Shown here in pieces: positions 40,571 to 51,013 of a stretch of DNA of 64,000 bases (the stretch's first letter is position 1; each line of letters opens with the position of its first letter). The notes under the pieces are model-generated. The model saw nothing but the letters and a program-made list of their open reading frames with translations. It had not been told where the DNA came from and did not search any database. This stretch comes from Lysobacter dokdonensis DS-58 (GTDB taxonomy: Bacteria > Pseudomonadota > Gammaproteobacteria > Xanthomonadales > Xanthomonadaceae): NCBI RefSeq assembly GCF_000770795.1, contig NZ_JRKJ01000025.1:1-64000 (forward strand), in the 5' to 3' direction. The translations under genes and the position numbers were made by a program.

Positions 40571-41268
40571 AGGCATTGATCTTCGCCGCCGGCCTCGGCG
40601 AGCGCATGCGGCCGTTGACGAACACCACGCCCAAACCGTTGCTGCAGGCGGGCGGCAAGCCGCTGATCGTGTGGCATCTGGAGAAGTTGGCGGCGATCGG
40701 CGTCACGGACGTCGTGGTCAACACGAGTTGGTTGGCCGAACAATTTCCCGAAGCGCTCGGCGATGGCAGCCGTTGGGGCATGCGCCTGCACTTCAGTTAC
40801 GAAGGTCCGACGCCGCTGGAAACGGGCGGCGGCATGTTGAAGGCGTTGCCGTTGCTCGGCGACGCGCCGTTCCTGACGGTGAACGGTGATGTGTGGACCG
40901 ACTTCGATTTCGCGCAACTGCCGCGCCAGATGCACGGCGATGCGCACCTGGTGTTCGTGGACAACCCGCCCCAGCATCCGACCGGCGACTATGCGTTGCT
41001 GGACGATGGCGTCGTGCGCCCCGAGGGCGAACGCAAGCTGACCTACGCGGGCATCGCGATGTATCGCGCGGCGCTGTTCGAGGGTTGGCGCGAGATCATC
41101 GGCGCGGCGCCAGGCGCGGAACTGTCGCCGCCGAAATTCAAGCTGCCGCCGTTGCTCGTCGCCGCGATGGCGCGCAACGCGGTGCGCGGGACGCATCACA
41201 CGGGGCGATGGACGGATGTGGGTACGCCGCAACGCCTCGCGGAGTTGGACGCCTCACTCGTCCCGTAG
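40567..41268 (+). CDS. murU: N-acetylmuramate alpha-1-phosphate uridylyltransferase
   Basis: The GTG at 40567 gives 233 residues, overlapping the amgK stop by four bases. It is a nucleotidyltransferase with FAAGLGERMRPLTNTTPKPLL at the N-terminus, NGDVWTDFD and the C-terminal RWTDVGTPQRLAELD. MurU makes UDP-MurNAc from MurNAc-1-phosphate and UTP, feeding recovered MurNAc into the murC-murD2-murL route. The last 15 bases overlap the convergent hda gene. Confidence 0.93.
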   Translation: MKALIFAAGLGERMRPLTNTTPKPLLQAGGKPLIVWHLEKLAAIGVTDVVVNTSWLAEQFPEALGDGSRWGMRLHFSYEGPTPLETGGGMLKALPLLGDAPFLTVNGDVWTDFDFAQLPRQMHGDAHLVFVDNPPQHPTGDYALLDDGVVRPEGERKLTYAGIAMYRAALFEGWREIIGAAPGAELSPPKFKLPPLLVAAMARNAVRGTHHTGRWTDVGTPQRLAELDASLVP

Positions 41269-41949
41269 GACTTCGCGCAGGAACGGCACGGTGATGCGGC
41301 GCTGCGCCGCCAGCGACGCGCGATCGAGTTCGTCGAGCAATCCCGTCAACGTCGCCAGGTCGCGGCCGCGACGTCGCAGCAACCAATCCATCGCCGCTTC
41401 TTCCAGCACCAGGCCGCGGCGCTGCGCACGCGCACGCAACACGGTGCGGCGGGCGTCATCGTCGAGCGGCGACAGCACCACGCGCGCGCATTGCGCCAGG
41501 CGCGAGCGCAAATCCGGCAGCGTCAACGCGAGCTGGTCGGGGGAGGCGTGCGCTGCGTACAACACGTTCGCGCCCGATTGCCGCGCGCGGTTATGGAAGT
41601 CGAACAACGCGACTTCGTCCTCGCGCGCGCCGGCGATCGCTTCCAGCCCATCGAGCGCGACGAGCGCCATGCCATCGAAGGCATCGAGTGCATCGCGCAG
41701 GCGCCCCGCCGCGCTCTTCAGCGGCAGGTACGCGGCGCTGCGCCCCGCCGATTCGGCCATCGCGCACGCGGCGAGCAGCAGATGCGTCTTGCCCACGCCC
41801 GCGGGCCCGGCGACGTACAACCACTCACCGGCAGCGCCTTCCGCCAGTGCGCGCACTTGCGCGAGCGCGCCGTCGGGCGCACCGACGAATGTGTCGAGGC
41901 GCTGGTCCGGCGGATAACGCAGGGCCAGCGGAAGTTGCGGCGCCGGCAT
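41254..41949 (-). CDS. hda: DnaA regulatory inactivator Hda
   Basis: The ATG at 41949 gives 231 residues. The N-terminal clamp-binding motif QLPLAL at 5-10 and the AAA+ Walker A GPAGVGKT at 48-55 are clear. Walker B is LVALDGLE, and the C-terminal part RRGRDLATLTGLLDELDRASL matches the DnaA-like domain III. Hda with the DNA-loaded beta clamp stimulates ATP hydrolysis by DnaA and so restrains re-initiation. It follows the PerM-type gene by four bases, so they form an operon. Confidence 0.9.
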   Translation of the reverse strand: MPAPQLPLALRYPPDQRLDTFVGAPDGALAQVRALAEGAAGEWLYVAGPAGVGKTHLLLAACAMAESAGRSAAYLPLKSAAGRLRDALDAFDGMALVALDGLEAIAGAREDEVALFDFHNRARQSGANVLYAAHASPDQLALTLPDLRSRLAQCARVVLSPLDDDARRTVLRARAQRRGLVLEEAAMDWLLRRRGRDLATLTGLLDELDRASLAAQRRITVPFLREVLRDE

Positions 41950-41953
41950 GGGG

Positions 41954-43102
41954 TCAGGCGTGGTCGTCGTTCGGCGTGGCGGGCGACTCGATGCCCGCAT
42001 CGACGTACGGGTCGAGTTCGATGCCCGGGCGATCGCCGGTGAACAGACGGCTGTGCGTGTAGCGATCGTGCGCGTAGCGGAGCAGGACGTTGGCGACAGC
42101 GGCAACGGGCAGTGCGAGCAGCACGCCGAGGAACCCGAACAACTGCCCGCCGGCCATGATCGCGAAGATCACGGCCACCGGATGCAGGCCGATCTTGTCG
42201 CCGACCAGGCGCGGCGTGAGGATGTAGCTCTCGATCACCTGGCCGATGCCGAACACGCCGAGCACCAGCGCGACGTGCTTCCAGTCGCCGTACTGCACGA
42301 GCGCGGCGATCACGCCGAGCACCACGCCGCTCGCCGGCCCGAGGTATGGCACGAAGCTCACCAGGCCCGCGATCAACCCGATCAGCAATCCGAGATCGAG
42401 GCCCACGCCCCACAGGCCCACTGCATACAACACGCCGAGCATCACCATCACGCTGAACTGACCGCGCAGGAATGCGCCGAGCACCTGGTCGGATTCCTTC
42501 GCAAGGCGGGTGACCGTTTCGATGTGGTCGCGCGGCACGAGTGCGGCGACGCGCTCCTTCAGCACGTCCCAGTCGCGCAGGAAGTAGAACGTCAGGAACG
42601 GCACGAGCACGATGTTCGCGATCCAGCCGATGAAGGCCAGGCCCGAACGCGACAGATAGCCCAGCACCGTCGCGGCGACGCCGCCGGCGCGTTCCCAATG
42701 TTCGCGCACGAGCTGGAACAGGCGATCCGGATCCAGCCATGCCATCAGGTCCAGGCCGGTGTGGCGCTCGAACCACGGCAGCACCGTGCCGATGAACCAG
42801 TCGCGATAGCGCGGCAGCGATTCGACCAGCGTGACGATCTGGCGCTCCATCAGCGGCACCAGCAACAGCAGCGCGACCAGCACGACGACGGCCATCGCGC
42901 AGAACACGATGACCACCGCCGTATGCCGCGACCAACCGCGCTTCTGCAGGCGATCGACCGTGGGATCGCCGAGCCAGCCGAGCATCGCGGCGAACACGAA
43001 CGGCGTGAGGATCGGCGCGAGCAGCCAGATCACGAGGCAGGCGATCAGGATGATCCCCGCCCACTGGATGCGGCGCGCGAAGGGCGACAGGACGGTGTCC
43101 AT
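41954..43102 (-). CDS. AI-2E/PerM family permease
   Basis: The ATG at 43102 gives 382 residues with seven to eight hydrophobic helices and the family sequence (FYFLRDWDVLKERVAALVP, GLVSFVPYLGPASGVVLG, LTPRLVGDKIGLHPVAVIFA). The family includes TqsA, PerM and sodium/proton antiporter-like members, so transport of a small signal, ion or metabolite is possible. The gene sits between DUF2066 (one-base overlap) and hda (four bases), as in many Gammaproteobacteria where the neighbours are purM and hda. Confidence 0.88.
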   Translation of the reverse strand: MDTVLSPFARRIQWAGIILIACLVIWLLAPILTPFVFAAMLGWLGDPTVDRLQKRGWSRHTAVVIVFCAMAVVVLVALLLLVPLMERQIVTLVESLPRYRDWFIGTVLPWFERHTGLDLMAWLDPDRLFQLVREHWERAGGVAATVLGYLSRSGLAFIGWIANIVLVPFLTFYFLRDWDVLKERVAALVPRDHIETVTRLAKESDQVLGAFLRGQFSVMVMLGVLYAVGLWGVGLDLGLLIGLIAGLVSFVPYLGPASGVVLGVIAALVQYGDWKHVALVLGVFGIGQVIESYILTPRLVGDKIGLHPVAVIFAIMAGGQLFGFLGVLLALPVAAVANVLLRYAHDRYTHSRLFTGDRPGIELDPYVDAGIESPATPNDDHA

Positions 43103-44181
43103 CAGCGCAGGTGCAGGACGGGTTGGTCGGCTTCGGCCAGCAGCACGTCGCCCTTGGCGACCACGTTGCGCAGGCCAGGCAGGCCGGTGATGAGGTCGAG
43201 CTCGACGAGCAAGCCCTCGGGCGCGGCGCGCACAGGTGCCATGCCGCGCACGACCGGCAACCCTTGCAGGTACGACATCAGACGGATGTAGTCGCCGGCG
43301 TTGCGCACGCCGTCGATCTGCACGGTGTAGCGGCCGGCCTCGCCCGCGGCGGTGCTGCGCTTGGCGTACTTGCGCGAGAGCGCGTCCGCCGCGCCGTCGG
43401 CGCCGGTGGCCATCGCGCGGCGCGCGTCGGGCTGCGTCGAGGTCCAGGTCGACAGCACCTTGCCCGAATCGACGAACGTCCAGTCCGCGGTCCAGCCGCC
43501 GCCCTTGGCGCGGTAGAGCTTGCCGATCAACTGCATCGGCGGGCTGTAGCGCGAGGACGCGCGCGCGACGGCGGCGGTATCGCCGCGCCAGATGGCGCCG
43601 ACGGCCGCTTGCTCCGCGGCGCTGCCCGAGGGCAGGCCGAGGCGATAGCCGCGTTCCTGCGCGCGGTCGAGCACCGCGCGCGCCGCGTTGGTCTGCGCGA
43701 GCGCGACCAGGCGCGGGCCGCGGCCGTCGTCGATCGCCAGCCACAACACGGGCTTCGGGCGCGGTTCGGCCCACACCGGCAGGCCGAGCGTGGCGGCGAT
43801 GGCGTCGATTTCATCGGGGTCGAAACGCACGACCAGCGTCGTGTTGAACGTCGGCGCGCCGGTGGTCGAGCGGCCTTCGTCCTGCTTGTAGTCGTAGCTC
43901 TTCACGAAGTCCTTGGCGCGGCGCAGTTCCTGGCCCACGCCCGGGCGGCTGGCCGCCGACCGATCGCCCGTGATCTTGCCCAGCACGATGGTCATCGCAC
44001 GCGCAAAGCCCGAATTGCGCTCCGACTCGCCCTGGCTGTTGACCTTCACCTCGGCCTCGTAGAGCCCGCGCGCGCCGGCGACGACGTCGCCTTCCGTGCG
44101 CTGCGCGAAGGCGGTGCCGAACGCGAGCCACAGAACGGCCACGCTCAGAAACGCTTTGCCCATGCGGAATGCCTGCTGCAT
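43102..44181 (-). CDS. DUF2066 domain-containing protein
   Basis: The ATG at 44181 gives 359 residues, preceded by an AAGGATGGA ribosome-binding site. A signal peptide (VAVLWLAFGTAFAQ) indicates export. DUF2066 proteins are exported, of unknown function, and regularly placed between purM and a PerM/hda pair, exactly as here. The stop shares one base with the PerM-type start. It is divergent from purM with 127 bases between. Confidence 0.88.
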   Translation of the reverse strand: MQQAFRMGKAFLSVAVLWLAFGTAFAQRTEGDVVAGARGLYEAEVKVNSQGESERNSGFARAMTIVLGKITGDRSAASRPGVGQELRRAKDFVKSYDYKQDEGRSTTGAPTFNTTLVVRFDPDEIDAIAATLGLPVWAEPRPKPVLWLAIDDGRGPRLVALAQTNAARAVLDRAQERGYRLGLPSGSAAEQAAVGAIWRGDTAAVARASSRYSPPMQLIGKLYRAKGGGWTADWTFVDSGKVLSTWTSTQPDARRAMATGADGAADALSRKYAKRSTAAGEAGRYTVQIDGVRNAGDYIRLMSYLQGLPVVRGMAPVRAAPEGLLVELDLITGLPGLRNVVAKGDVLLAEADQPVLHLR

Positions 44182-44263
44182 CGATCCATCCTTGCCTGCG
44201 CGATGCCTGCATGGTGCCGCAGGCGCGCCCATCGCGCCAACCCGGAGGGTTCCAATGGCCTGC

Positions 44264-44269
44264 TAAAAT
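44264..44269 (+). promoter_or_regulatory. candidate -10 box for purM
   Basis: TAAAAT followed by CCCG lies 40 bases before the purM GTG, in the divergent gap to DUF2066. The expected -35 position holds CCCGGA, a poor match. Confidence 0.35.
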
Positions 44270-44308
44270 CCCGTCCCTCGCCGCTTCCGGCGCCCAACGG
44301 CCACCCGC

Positions 44309-45343
44309 GTGACCACCCCCACTCCCCTCACCTATCGGGACGCCGGCGTCGATATCGACGCGGGCAACGAAGTCGTCGAACGCATCAAGCCGCTGGTCAA
44401 GCGCAGCTTCCGCCCCGAGGTGATGGGCGGCCTGGGCGGCTTCGGCGCGTTGTTCGACCTGTCGGGCAAGTACAAGGAACCGGTGCTGGTCTCCGGCACC
44501 GACGGCGTGGGCACCAAGCTCAAGCTCGCGCAACAGCTCAACCGCCACGACACCATCGGGATCGACCTCGTCGCGATGTGCGTCAACGACGTGCTCGTGC
44601 AGGGCGCCGAACCGCTGTTCTTCCTCGACTACTTCGCCACCGGCAAGCTCGATGTCGACACGACCGTCGCGGTCGTCGGCGGCATCGCGAAGGGCTGCGA
44701 ACTCTCCGGCTGCGCATTGATCGGCGGCGAAACCGCCGAGATGCCCGACATGTATCCGCCGGGCGAATACGACCTCGCCGGCTTCTGCGTGGCGGCGGTC
44801 GAGAAGTCGAAGATCCTCGACGGCGCGAAGGTGCGCGCCGGCGACGTGCTGCTCGGCATCGCGTCGTCGGGCCCGCACTCCAACGGTTACTCGCTCGTGC
44901 GCCGCATCTACGACCGCGCGGGCCGTCCCGCGGAGCTCGACGTCGGCGGCGTGAATCTCGTCGATGCGCTGATGGCGCCGACGCAGTTGTACGTCAAGCC
45001 GATCCTCGAACTGCTCGGAAAGCACGATCTGCACGCGATGGCGCACATCACCGGCGGCGGCCTGACCGAGAACATCATCCGCGTGATCCCGGACGGCCTG
45101 GGCCTGGAGATCGATGCGTCCACCATCGTGTTGCCGCCGGTGTTCGACTGGCTGCAACGCGAAGGCGCGGTGCCGCGCGAAGAAATGTGGCGCACGTTCA
45201 ACTGCGGCGTCGGCTTCGTGCTGGTGCTCGCGCAGGATGACGTCGCCGCCGTTTCCGCCGATCTGCAACGCCTCGGCCTGCCGCACCGCGCGATCGGCCA
45301 GGTCGTGCCGGCGGGCGGCGCGGAACGCGTACGCATCGGTTGA
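44309..45343 (+). CDS. purM: phosphoribosylformylglycinamidine cyclo-ligase
   Basis: A GTG start gives 344 residues. It closes the imidazole ring to form AIR in purine synthesis. Family sequence is seen at [35 protein letters not shown] and [21 protein letters not shown]. The N-terminus [15 protein letters not shown] is conserved. The next gene is purN, seven bases downstream, so the two successive purine steps are co-expressed. Confidence 0.97.
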   Translation: MTTPTPLTYRDAGVDIDAGNEVVERIKPLVKRSFRPEVMGGLGGFGALFDLSGKYKEPVLVSGTDGVGTKLKLAQQLNRHDTIGIDLVAMCVNDVLVQGAEPLFFLDYFATGKLDVDTTVAVVGGIAKGCELSGCALIGGETAEMPDMYPPGEYDLAGFCVAAVEKSKILDGAKVRAGDVLLGIASSGPHSNGYSLVRRIYDRAGRPAELDVGGVNLVDALMAPTQLYVKPILELLGKHDLHAMAHITGGGLTENIIRVIPDGLGLEIDASTIVLPPVFDWLQREGAVPREEMWRTFNCGVGFVLVLAQDDVAAVSADLQRLGLPHRAIGQVVPAGGAERVRIG

Positions 45344-45350
45344 TCGCCGC

Positions 45351-46016
45351 GTGCGTCGGATCGCAGTCCTCGCATCCGGACGCGGCAGCAACCTGCAGGC
45401 GTTGCTCGATGCGATCACCGCGCGCACGCTCGATGCGGACATCGTCGGCGTGTTTTCCGATCGCCTGCACGCGCCCGCGCTCGAACGCGTGCCGGTGGAA
45501 TTGCGCTGGAGCCGCGATGCGAAGGCGTACTCGCCGCGCGCGGAATTCGATGCCGAACTGGCCGATGCACTCGATGCGGTGCGCCCCGATTGGGTCGTGT
45601 GCGCCGGCTACCTGCGGTTGCTCGACGAACGCTTCGTCGCACGCTTCCGCGGCCGCTTGCTGAACATCCATCCATCGCTCCTGCCGGCGTATCGCGGTTT
45701 GAAGACGCATGCGCGCGCCCTCGCCGACGGCGCGGCCGAACACGGCGCGAGCGTCCATTTCGTCAGCCCCGAACTCGATGCGGGCGCGGTGGTCGCGCAG
45801 GCGCGGGTTCCGATCCTGGCGGGCGACACGCCCGACGCGCTGGCCGAGCGCGTGCTGGCCGTCGAACACCCGCTGCTCGTGCAAGTCGTGCGGCTGGCCG
45901 TCGCCGGGCGGATCGCTGAACAGGGCGACAGCGTCACCTTCGACGGTCATCCCCTGTTGGCCCCGCTGACCTTAGATTCCGCCGATCCCGACTGCCTGGC
46001 CCTGCCGACCCGGTGA
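45351..46016 (+). CDS. purN: phosphoribosylglycinamide formyltransferase
   Basis: GTG at 45351 gives 221 residues. The enzyme transfers a formyl group from 10-formyl-THF to GAR. Motifs are VLASGRGSNLQALLDAI, the active-site region NIHPSLLPAYRGLKTHARAL, and HFVSPELDAGAVVAQ. The start codon lies seven bases after the purM stop. The stop overlaps the first DUF3108 gene by GTGA, so at least three genes form one unit. Confidence 0.96.
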   Translation: MRRIAVLASGRGSNLQALLDAITARTLDADIVGVFSDRLHAPALERVPVELRWSRDAKAYSPRAEFDAELADALDAVRPDWVVCAGYLRLLDERFVARFRGRLLNIHPSLLPAYRGLKTHARALADGAAEHGASVHFVSPELDAGAVVAQARVPILAGDTPDALAERVLAVEHPLLVQVVRLAVAGRIAEQGDSVTFDGHPLLAPLTLDSADPDCLALPTR

Positions 46017-46795
46017 AAACCGTCGCTTCGCTCCTGCTGGTTGCCGCCCTGGCCGCGGTCGCGCGCGCCTGTCCGGTCGCCGCGCAACAAGCGCCGGCGT
46101 CGCCGTCGAGCGCCGCGCCTGCGGGGGCCATCGTCCTGCCGCAACCGCCGGACCGCGCCCTGTTCCCCTTCAGCGCCCGCTACGCGGTCTTCCGCGGCGG
46201 CAAGCCGCTGGGGGACGCGACGCTGGAACTGGTATCGGTGCCCAACGCCCGCTGGCGGATCGACCTGCGCATCGAAGCTACGCACGGCCTGATGTCGCTG
46301 GCCAACCTCGACCTCCAGCAAAGCACCGTCTTCGAGGAAACCGACGGCGCCCTGCGCCCCCTGAGCCAGAGCACCGTGCGCAGAGCGCTCTTCAGCCGCA
46401 AGCAGATCACCGGCACCTACGATTGGTCGCGCAACCTCGCGCAGTGGACCGGCGATGTGAAGAAGACGCGCCGCGCCCCCGTGGCGCTCCAGGCCGGGGA
46501 CATGAACGCGCTGCTGATCAACCTGGCGGTGTTGCGCGACGCCGTCCCGGGCGCCACCCTGCACTACCGGTTCGTCGACGACGGCCGCGCGCGCGACCAG
46601 GAATACCGTGTCGCCGCGGCGCGCGAACCCCAGGTCGTCGATGACCTCGCCTATGCGGCGCTGCGCGTGGAGCGCGTGCGCGGCGGCGGGAATGCCACCA
46701 CCTTCTGGGTCGTCGAATCCGTCCCGACGCCGATCCGCATCGTGCAACACGACGATGACGGGCAAATCGAACTGCAACTGGTCGCGTACCAATAG
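46013..46795 (+). CDS. DUF3108 domain-containing protein (first of two paralogues)
   Basis: A GTG start overlapping purN gives 260 residues with a signal peptide (SLLLVAALAAVARACP). The mature part starts ALFPFSARYAVFRGGKPLGDATLELV and continues as a beta-rich domain of the DUF3108 family, an exported protein of unknown function often linked with purN. The next gene, 12 bases on, is a paralogue with the same block order (AEYTANYMGMEGAAHMQL, ATLSQVTTFEENGGQWRPL). Confidence 0.85.
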   Translation: MKTVASLLLVAALAAVARACPVAAQQAPASPSSAAPAGAIVLPQPPDRALFPFSARYAVFRGGKPLGDATLELVSVPNARWRIDLRIEATHGLMSLANLDLQQSTVFEETDGALRPLSQSTVRRALFSRKQITGTYDWSRNLAQWTGDVKKTRRAPVALQAGDMNALLINLAVLRDAVPGATLHYRFVDDGRARDQEYRVAAAREPQVVDDLAYAALRVERVRGGGNATTFWVVESVPTPIRIVQHDDDGQIELQLVAYQ

Positions 46796-46806
46796 GAAAC
46801 CTGCCG

Positions 46807-47499
46807 ATGCGTTCCACCCTGATCCGCAAAGCCTTCGCCGCGACCGCGTTCATCGCGATGGCCACCGTGCCCGCGCTCGCGGCCGCGCCGTCGCTGAAGC
46901 CGTTCAACGCCGAATACACCGCCAACTACATGGGCATGGAAGGCGCGGCGCACATGCAGCTCGCCCAGACCGGCGCGCAGTGGAAGTACACGCTCCGCAT
47001 CCAGAGCAGCCTGGCCACGCTGAGCCAGGTGACCACGTTCGAAGAGAACGGCGGCCAGTGGCGCCCGCTCTCCGGCAGCGACAACTCGTCGGTGCTGATC
47101 AAGCGCGTCTCGAAGAACGCACAGTACGACTGGGGCAAGGGCGTGGCGACGTGGAGCGGCGACGTGAAGGCCGACCGCGCCGGCCCCGTCGAACTCAAGC
47201 CCGGCGACCTCGACGCGATGCTGGTGAACCTCGCCATCGCACGCGACGTCGCCGCCGGCAAGCCGCTGCGCTACCGCATGGTCGACGACGGCCGCGCGAA
47301 GGACATGGTCTACACCGTCGCCGGCAAGGAAACGATCACCGTCGCCGGCAAGTCGCAGCAAGCCACGAAGGTGCAACGCACCGATGGCAACAAGCAGACG
47401 CTTGTGTGGATCGTCGAAGGCCTGCCGGCCCCGGCGCGAATCCTGCAACGCAAGAACGGCGAGGATGAAGTCGACTTGCAGTTGAAGTCGATGAAATGA
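46807..47499 (+). CDS. DUF3108 domain-containing protein (second paralogue)
   Basis: A 230-residue exported protein with signal peptide (cleavage near ALAAAP). It is alignable by eye with its upstream neighbour through the whole length: FNAEYTANYMGMEGAAHM vs FSARYAVFRGGKPLGDATL, and YDWGKGVATWSGDVK vs YDWSRNLAQWTGDVK. A tandem duplication followed by divergence is the simple explanation. Function unknown; an envelope role is likely. An intrinsic terminator follows at 47505-47528. Confidence 0.85.
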   Translation: MRSTLIRKAFAATAFIAMATVPALAAAPSLKPFNAEYTANYMGMEGAAHMQLAQTGAQWKYTLRIQSSLATLSQVTTFEENGGQWRPLSGSDNSSVLIKRVSKNAQYDWGKGVATWSGDVKADRAGPVELKPGDLDAMLVNLAIARDVAAGKPLRYRMVDDGRAKDMVYTVAGKETITVAGKSQQATKVQRTDGNKQTLVWIVEGLPAPARILQRKNGEDEVDLQLKSMK

Positions 47500-47502
47500 T
47501 CG

Positions 47503-47530
47503 AAAAAGCCCCGCGATCGCGGGGCTTTCT
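47503..47530. terminator. bidirectional intrinsic terminator
   Basis: A 24-base palindrome (47505-47528) with arms AAAGCCCCGCG and CGCGGGGCTTT around AT. On the plus strand it ends in TTTCTT after DUF3108; on the minus strand in TTTTT after DUF2277. It separates two convergent operons. Confidence 0.92.
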
Positions 47531-47806
47531 TCATGCAGGCTTGCCGAAGCGCTTCGCCGACAAAACCGCGGCCTTGCTCCGCTCGACCTCGCGATTCTTC
47601 GGCGGACTGATCGTCGTCAGGGAATCGATGAGCGTCCGGGCCGCATCGCTCACCTGCTTCACCGCCAGTTCGAACGCTGCCTCGTTGGCCTTCGACGGCG
47701 CGTTGAACCCGCTGAGCTTGCGCACGAACTGCAATGCCGAAGCGCGGATCTCGTCGTGCGTGGCCGGCGGCTCGAAGTTGTAGAGCGTCTTGATGTTCCT
47801 GCACAT
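47531..47806 (-). CDS. DUF2277 family protein
   Basis: A 91-residue small soluble protein starting MCRNIKTLYNFEPPATHDEI, the conserved beginning of DUF2277. Its family is widespread but functionally unknown. It lies 16 bases downstream of murA and is the last gene of ibaG-murA-DUF2277. A shared terminator closes the unit. Confidence 0.85.
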   Translation of the reverse strand: MCRNIKTLYNFEPPATHDEIRASALQFVRKLSGFNAPSKANEAAFELAVKQVSDAARTLIDSLTTISPPKNREVERSKAAVLSAKRFGKPA

Positions 47807-47822
47807 GGAACCTCCTCGCGCG

Positions 47823-49335
<1,513 letters not shown>

Positions 49336-49351
49336 GTCGGGGGTGGTCCTG

Positions 49352-49357
49352 TAAACT
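49352..49357 (+). promoter_or_regulatory. candidate -10 box for the kdsD-lpt operon
   Basis: TAAACT followed by GCG lies 63 bases before the kdsD ATG in the 84-base divergent gap from ibaG. The -35 position has no clear hexamer. This is the only visible candidate for the long operon's start. Confidence 0.3.
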
Positions 49358-49419
49358 GCGTCCTCCAGTTTAGCGGAACGCCACCCCGGTCTTCCGCCTG
49401 CCCCGGAGCATCCGCATCC

Positions 49420-50427
49420 ATGGCGACTCCCTCCCCGCTCCAGCCTGCCGCCGCCTCCGGCTTCGACTTCGCCGCCAGCGGCCGCCGCGTCATCGCCATC
49501 GAGGTCCAGGGCCTCGAAGCCATCGCGGCCCGGCTCGACGGTGCGTTCACCGATGCCTGCCGGGCGATGCTCGCCTGCAAGGGCCGCGTGGTGTGCACGG
49601 GGATGGGCAAGTCGGGGCACGTCGCGCGCAAGATCGCGGCCACGCTCGCCTCCACCGGCACGCCGAGTTTCTTCGTGCATCCGGGCGAAGCCGCCCATGG
49701 CGACCTGGGCATGATCACCGACGCCGACATCGTGCTCGCGCTCTCCTACAGCGGGGAAAGCGACGAGCTGCTCACCGTGCTGCCCGGGCTCAAGCGCCAG
49801 GGCAACCTGCTGATCGCGATGACGGGCCGCCCCGGTTCGTCGCTCGCGCGCGAAGCCGACGTGCACCTGGATGCCAGCGTGCCCCTTGAGGCCTGCCCGC
49901 TCGCGCTCGCGCCGACAGCCAGCACCACCGCCGCGCTCGCGCTCGGCGATGCGCTCGCCGTCGCGCTGCTCGAAGCACGCGGCTTCACGGCCGAAGACTT
50001 CGCGCGTTCGCATCCGGCCGGTGCATTGGGCCGCCGATTGCTGCTCCATATCCGCGACGTGATGCACGCCGGCGACGAGGTGCCCCGCGTGCGCGAAACC
50101 GCGACGCTCAGCGAAACCCTCGTCGAAATGAGCCGCAAGCGCCTGGGCATGAGCGCGGTGGTCGATGCCGACGGCAAGCTGCTGGGCCTCTACACCGACG
50201 GCGACCTGCGCCGTACGCTCGACGATGCCCGCATCGACCTGCGCTCGACGCCCATCGCCACGGTGATGACGAAATCGCCGAAGGTCATCGGCGCCGAAGC
50301 GCTGGCGGTGGAAGCCGCGCAACTGATGGAGCAATACAAGATCAACGCCCTGCTCGTCGTCGATGACGACCACCGTGTCGTGGGCGCGCTGAACATCCAC
50401 GACCTCCTCCGCGCCCGGGTGGTGTGA
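49420..50427 (+). CDS. kdsD: arabinose-5-phosphate isomerase KdsD
   Basis: The ATG at 49420 gives 335 residues. The N-terminal sugar isomerase domain (about 30-200) has GRVVCTGMGKSGHVARKIA and HPGEAAHGDLGMI; two CBS domains follow (about 205-335). It converts ribulose-5-phosphate to arabinose-5-phosphate, the entry to Kdo. The next gene is kdsC, one base downstream, and the lpt genes follow, the conserved gammaproteobacterial order. Confidence 0.95.
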   Translation: MATPSPLQPAAASGFDFAASGRRVIAIEVQGLEAIAARLDGAFTDACRAMLACKGRVVCTGMGKSGHVARKIAATLASTGTPSFFVHPGEAAHGDLGMITDADIVLALSYSGESDELLTVLPGLKRQGNLLIAMTGRPGSSLAREADVHLDASVPLEACPLALAPTASTTAALALGDALAVALLEARGFTAEDFARSHPAGALGRRLLLHIRDVMHAGDEVPRVRETATLSETLVEMSRKRLGMSAVVDADGKLLGLYTDGDLRRTLDDARIDLRSTPIATVMTKSPKVIGAEALAVEAAQLMEQYKINALLVVDDDHRVVGALNIHDLLRARVV

Positions 50428-50428
50428 C

Positions 50429-51013
50429 ATGAATTACTCGCACCTCAACGACTACCCGGCCGATATCCGCGACCGTGCCAGGCGCATCCGCCTGGCCTGC
50501 TTCGACGTCGACGGCACGCTCACCGACGGTCGGCTCATCATCGACGGCGACGGCAACGAATCGAAGGCGTTCCACGTGTTCGACGGGCTGGGCCTGAAGT
50601 TCCTGCAGCGCAAGGGCATCGCGGTGGCGTTCGTCACCGCGCGCGCCAGCGCGGCCGCCGAGCGCCGTGCGAACGAGCTGGGCGTGGAATCGCACATCGG
50701 CGTGCGCGACAAGCTCGCGTGCGTCGAAGGCATCGCAAAGCGCATGGGACTGTCGCTCGATGAAGTCTGCTTCATGGGCGACGACCTCGTGGACCTGCGC
50801 GTGATGCAGCAATGCGGCCTGTCCGTGGCGCCGGCGCAGGCGCATCCGTGGATGCGCGACCGCGTGCACTGGCGCACGCATGCGCGCGGTGGCGAAGGCG
50901 CGGCGCGCGAAGTGTGCGACCTGATCCTCGCCGCGCAAGGCCACGCCGAATCGCTGCTCGATGAAATCGCGCACGTCACGGGCATCGGCGCGCGGGCGGA
51001 ACAACCGCAATGA
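50429..51013 (+). CDS. kdsC: 3-deoxy-D-manno-octulosonate-8-phosphate phosphatase KdsC
   Basis: A 194-residue HAD phosphatase of the C0 type, working as a tetramer. The nucleophile Asp26 and Asp28 are in CFDVDGTLTDG; a later GDDLVDLRVMQQCGLSV holds the metal aspartates. It releases Kdo from Kdo-8-phosphate. Stop and lptC start overlap as ATGA. Confidence 0.95.
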   Translation: MNYSHLNDYPADIRDRARRIRLACFDVDGTLTDGRLIIDGDGNESKAFHVFDGLGLKFLQRKGIAVAFVTARASAAAERRANELGVESHIGVRDKLACVEGIAKRMGLSLDEVCFMGDDLVDLRVMQQCGLSVAPAQAHPWMRDRVHWRTHARGGEGAAREVCDLILAAQGHAESLLDEIAHVTGIGARAEQPQ

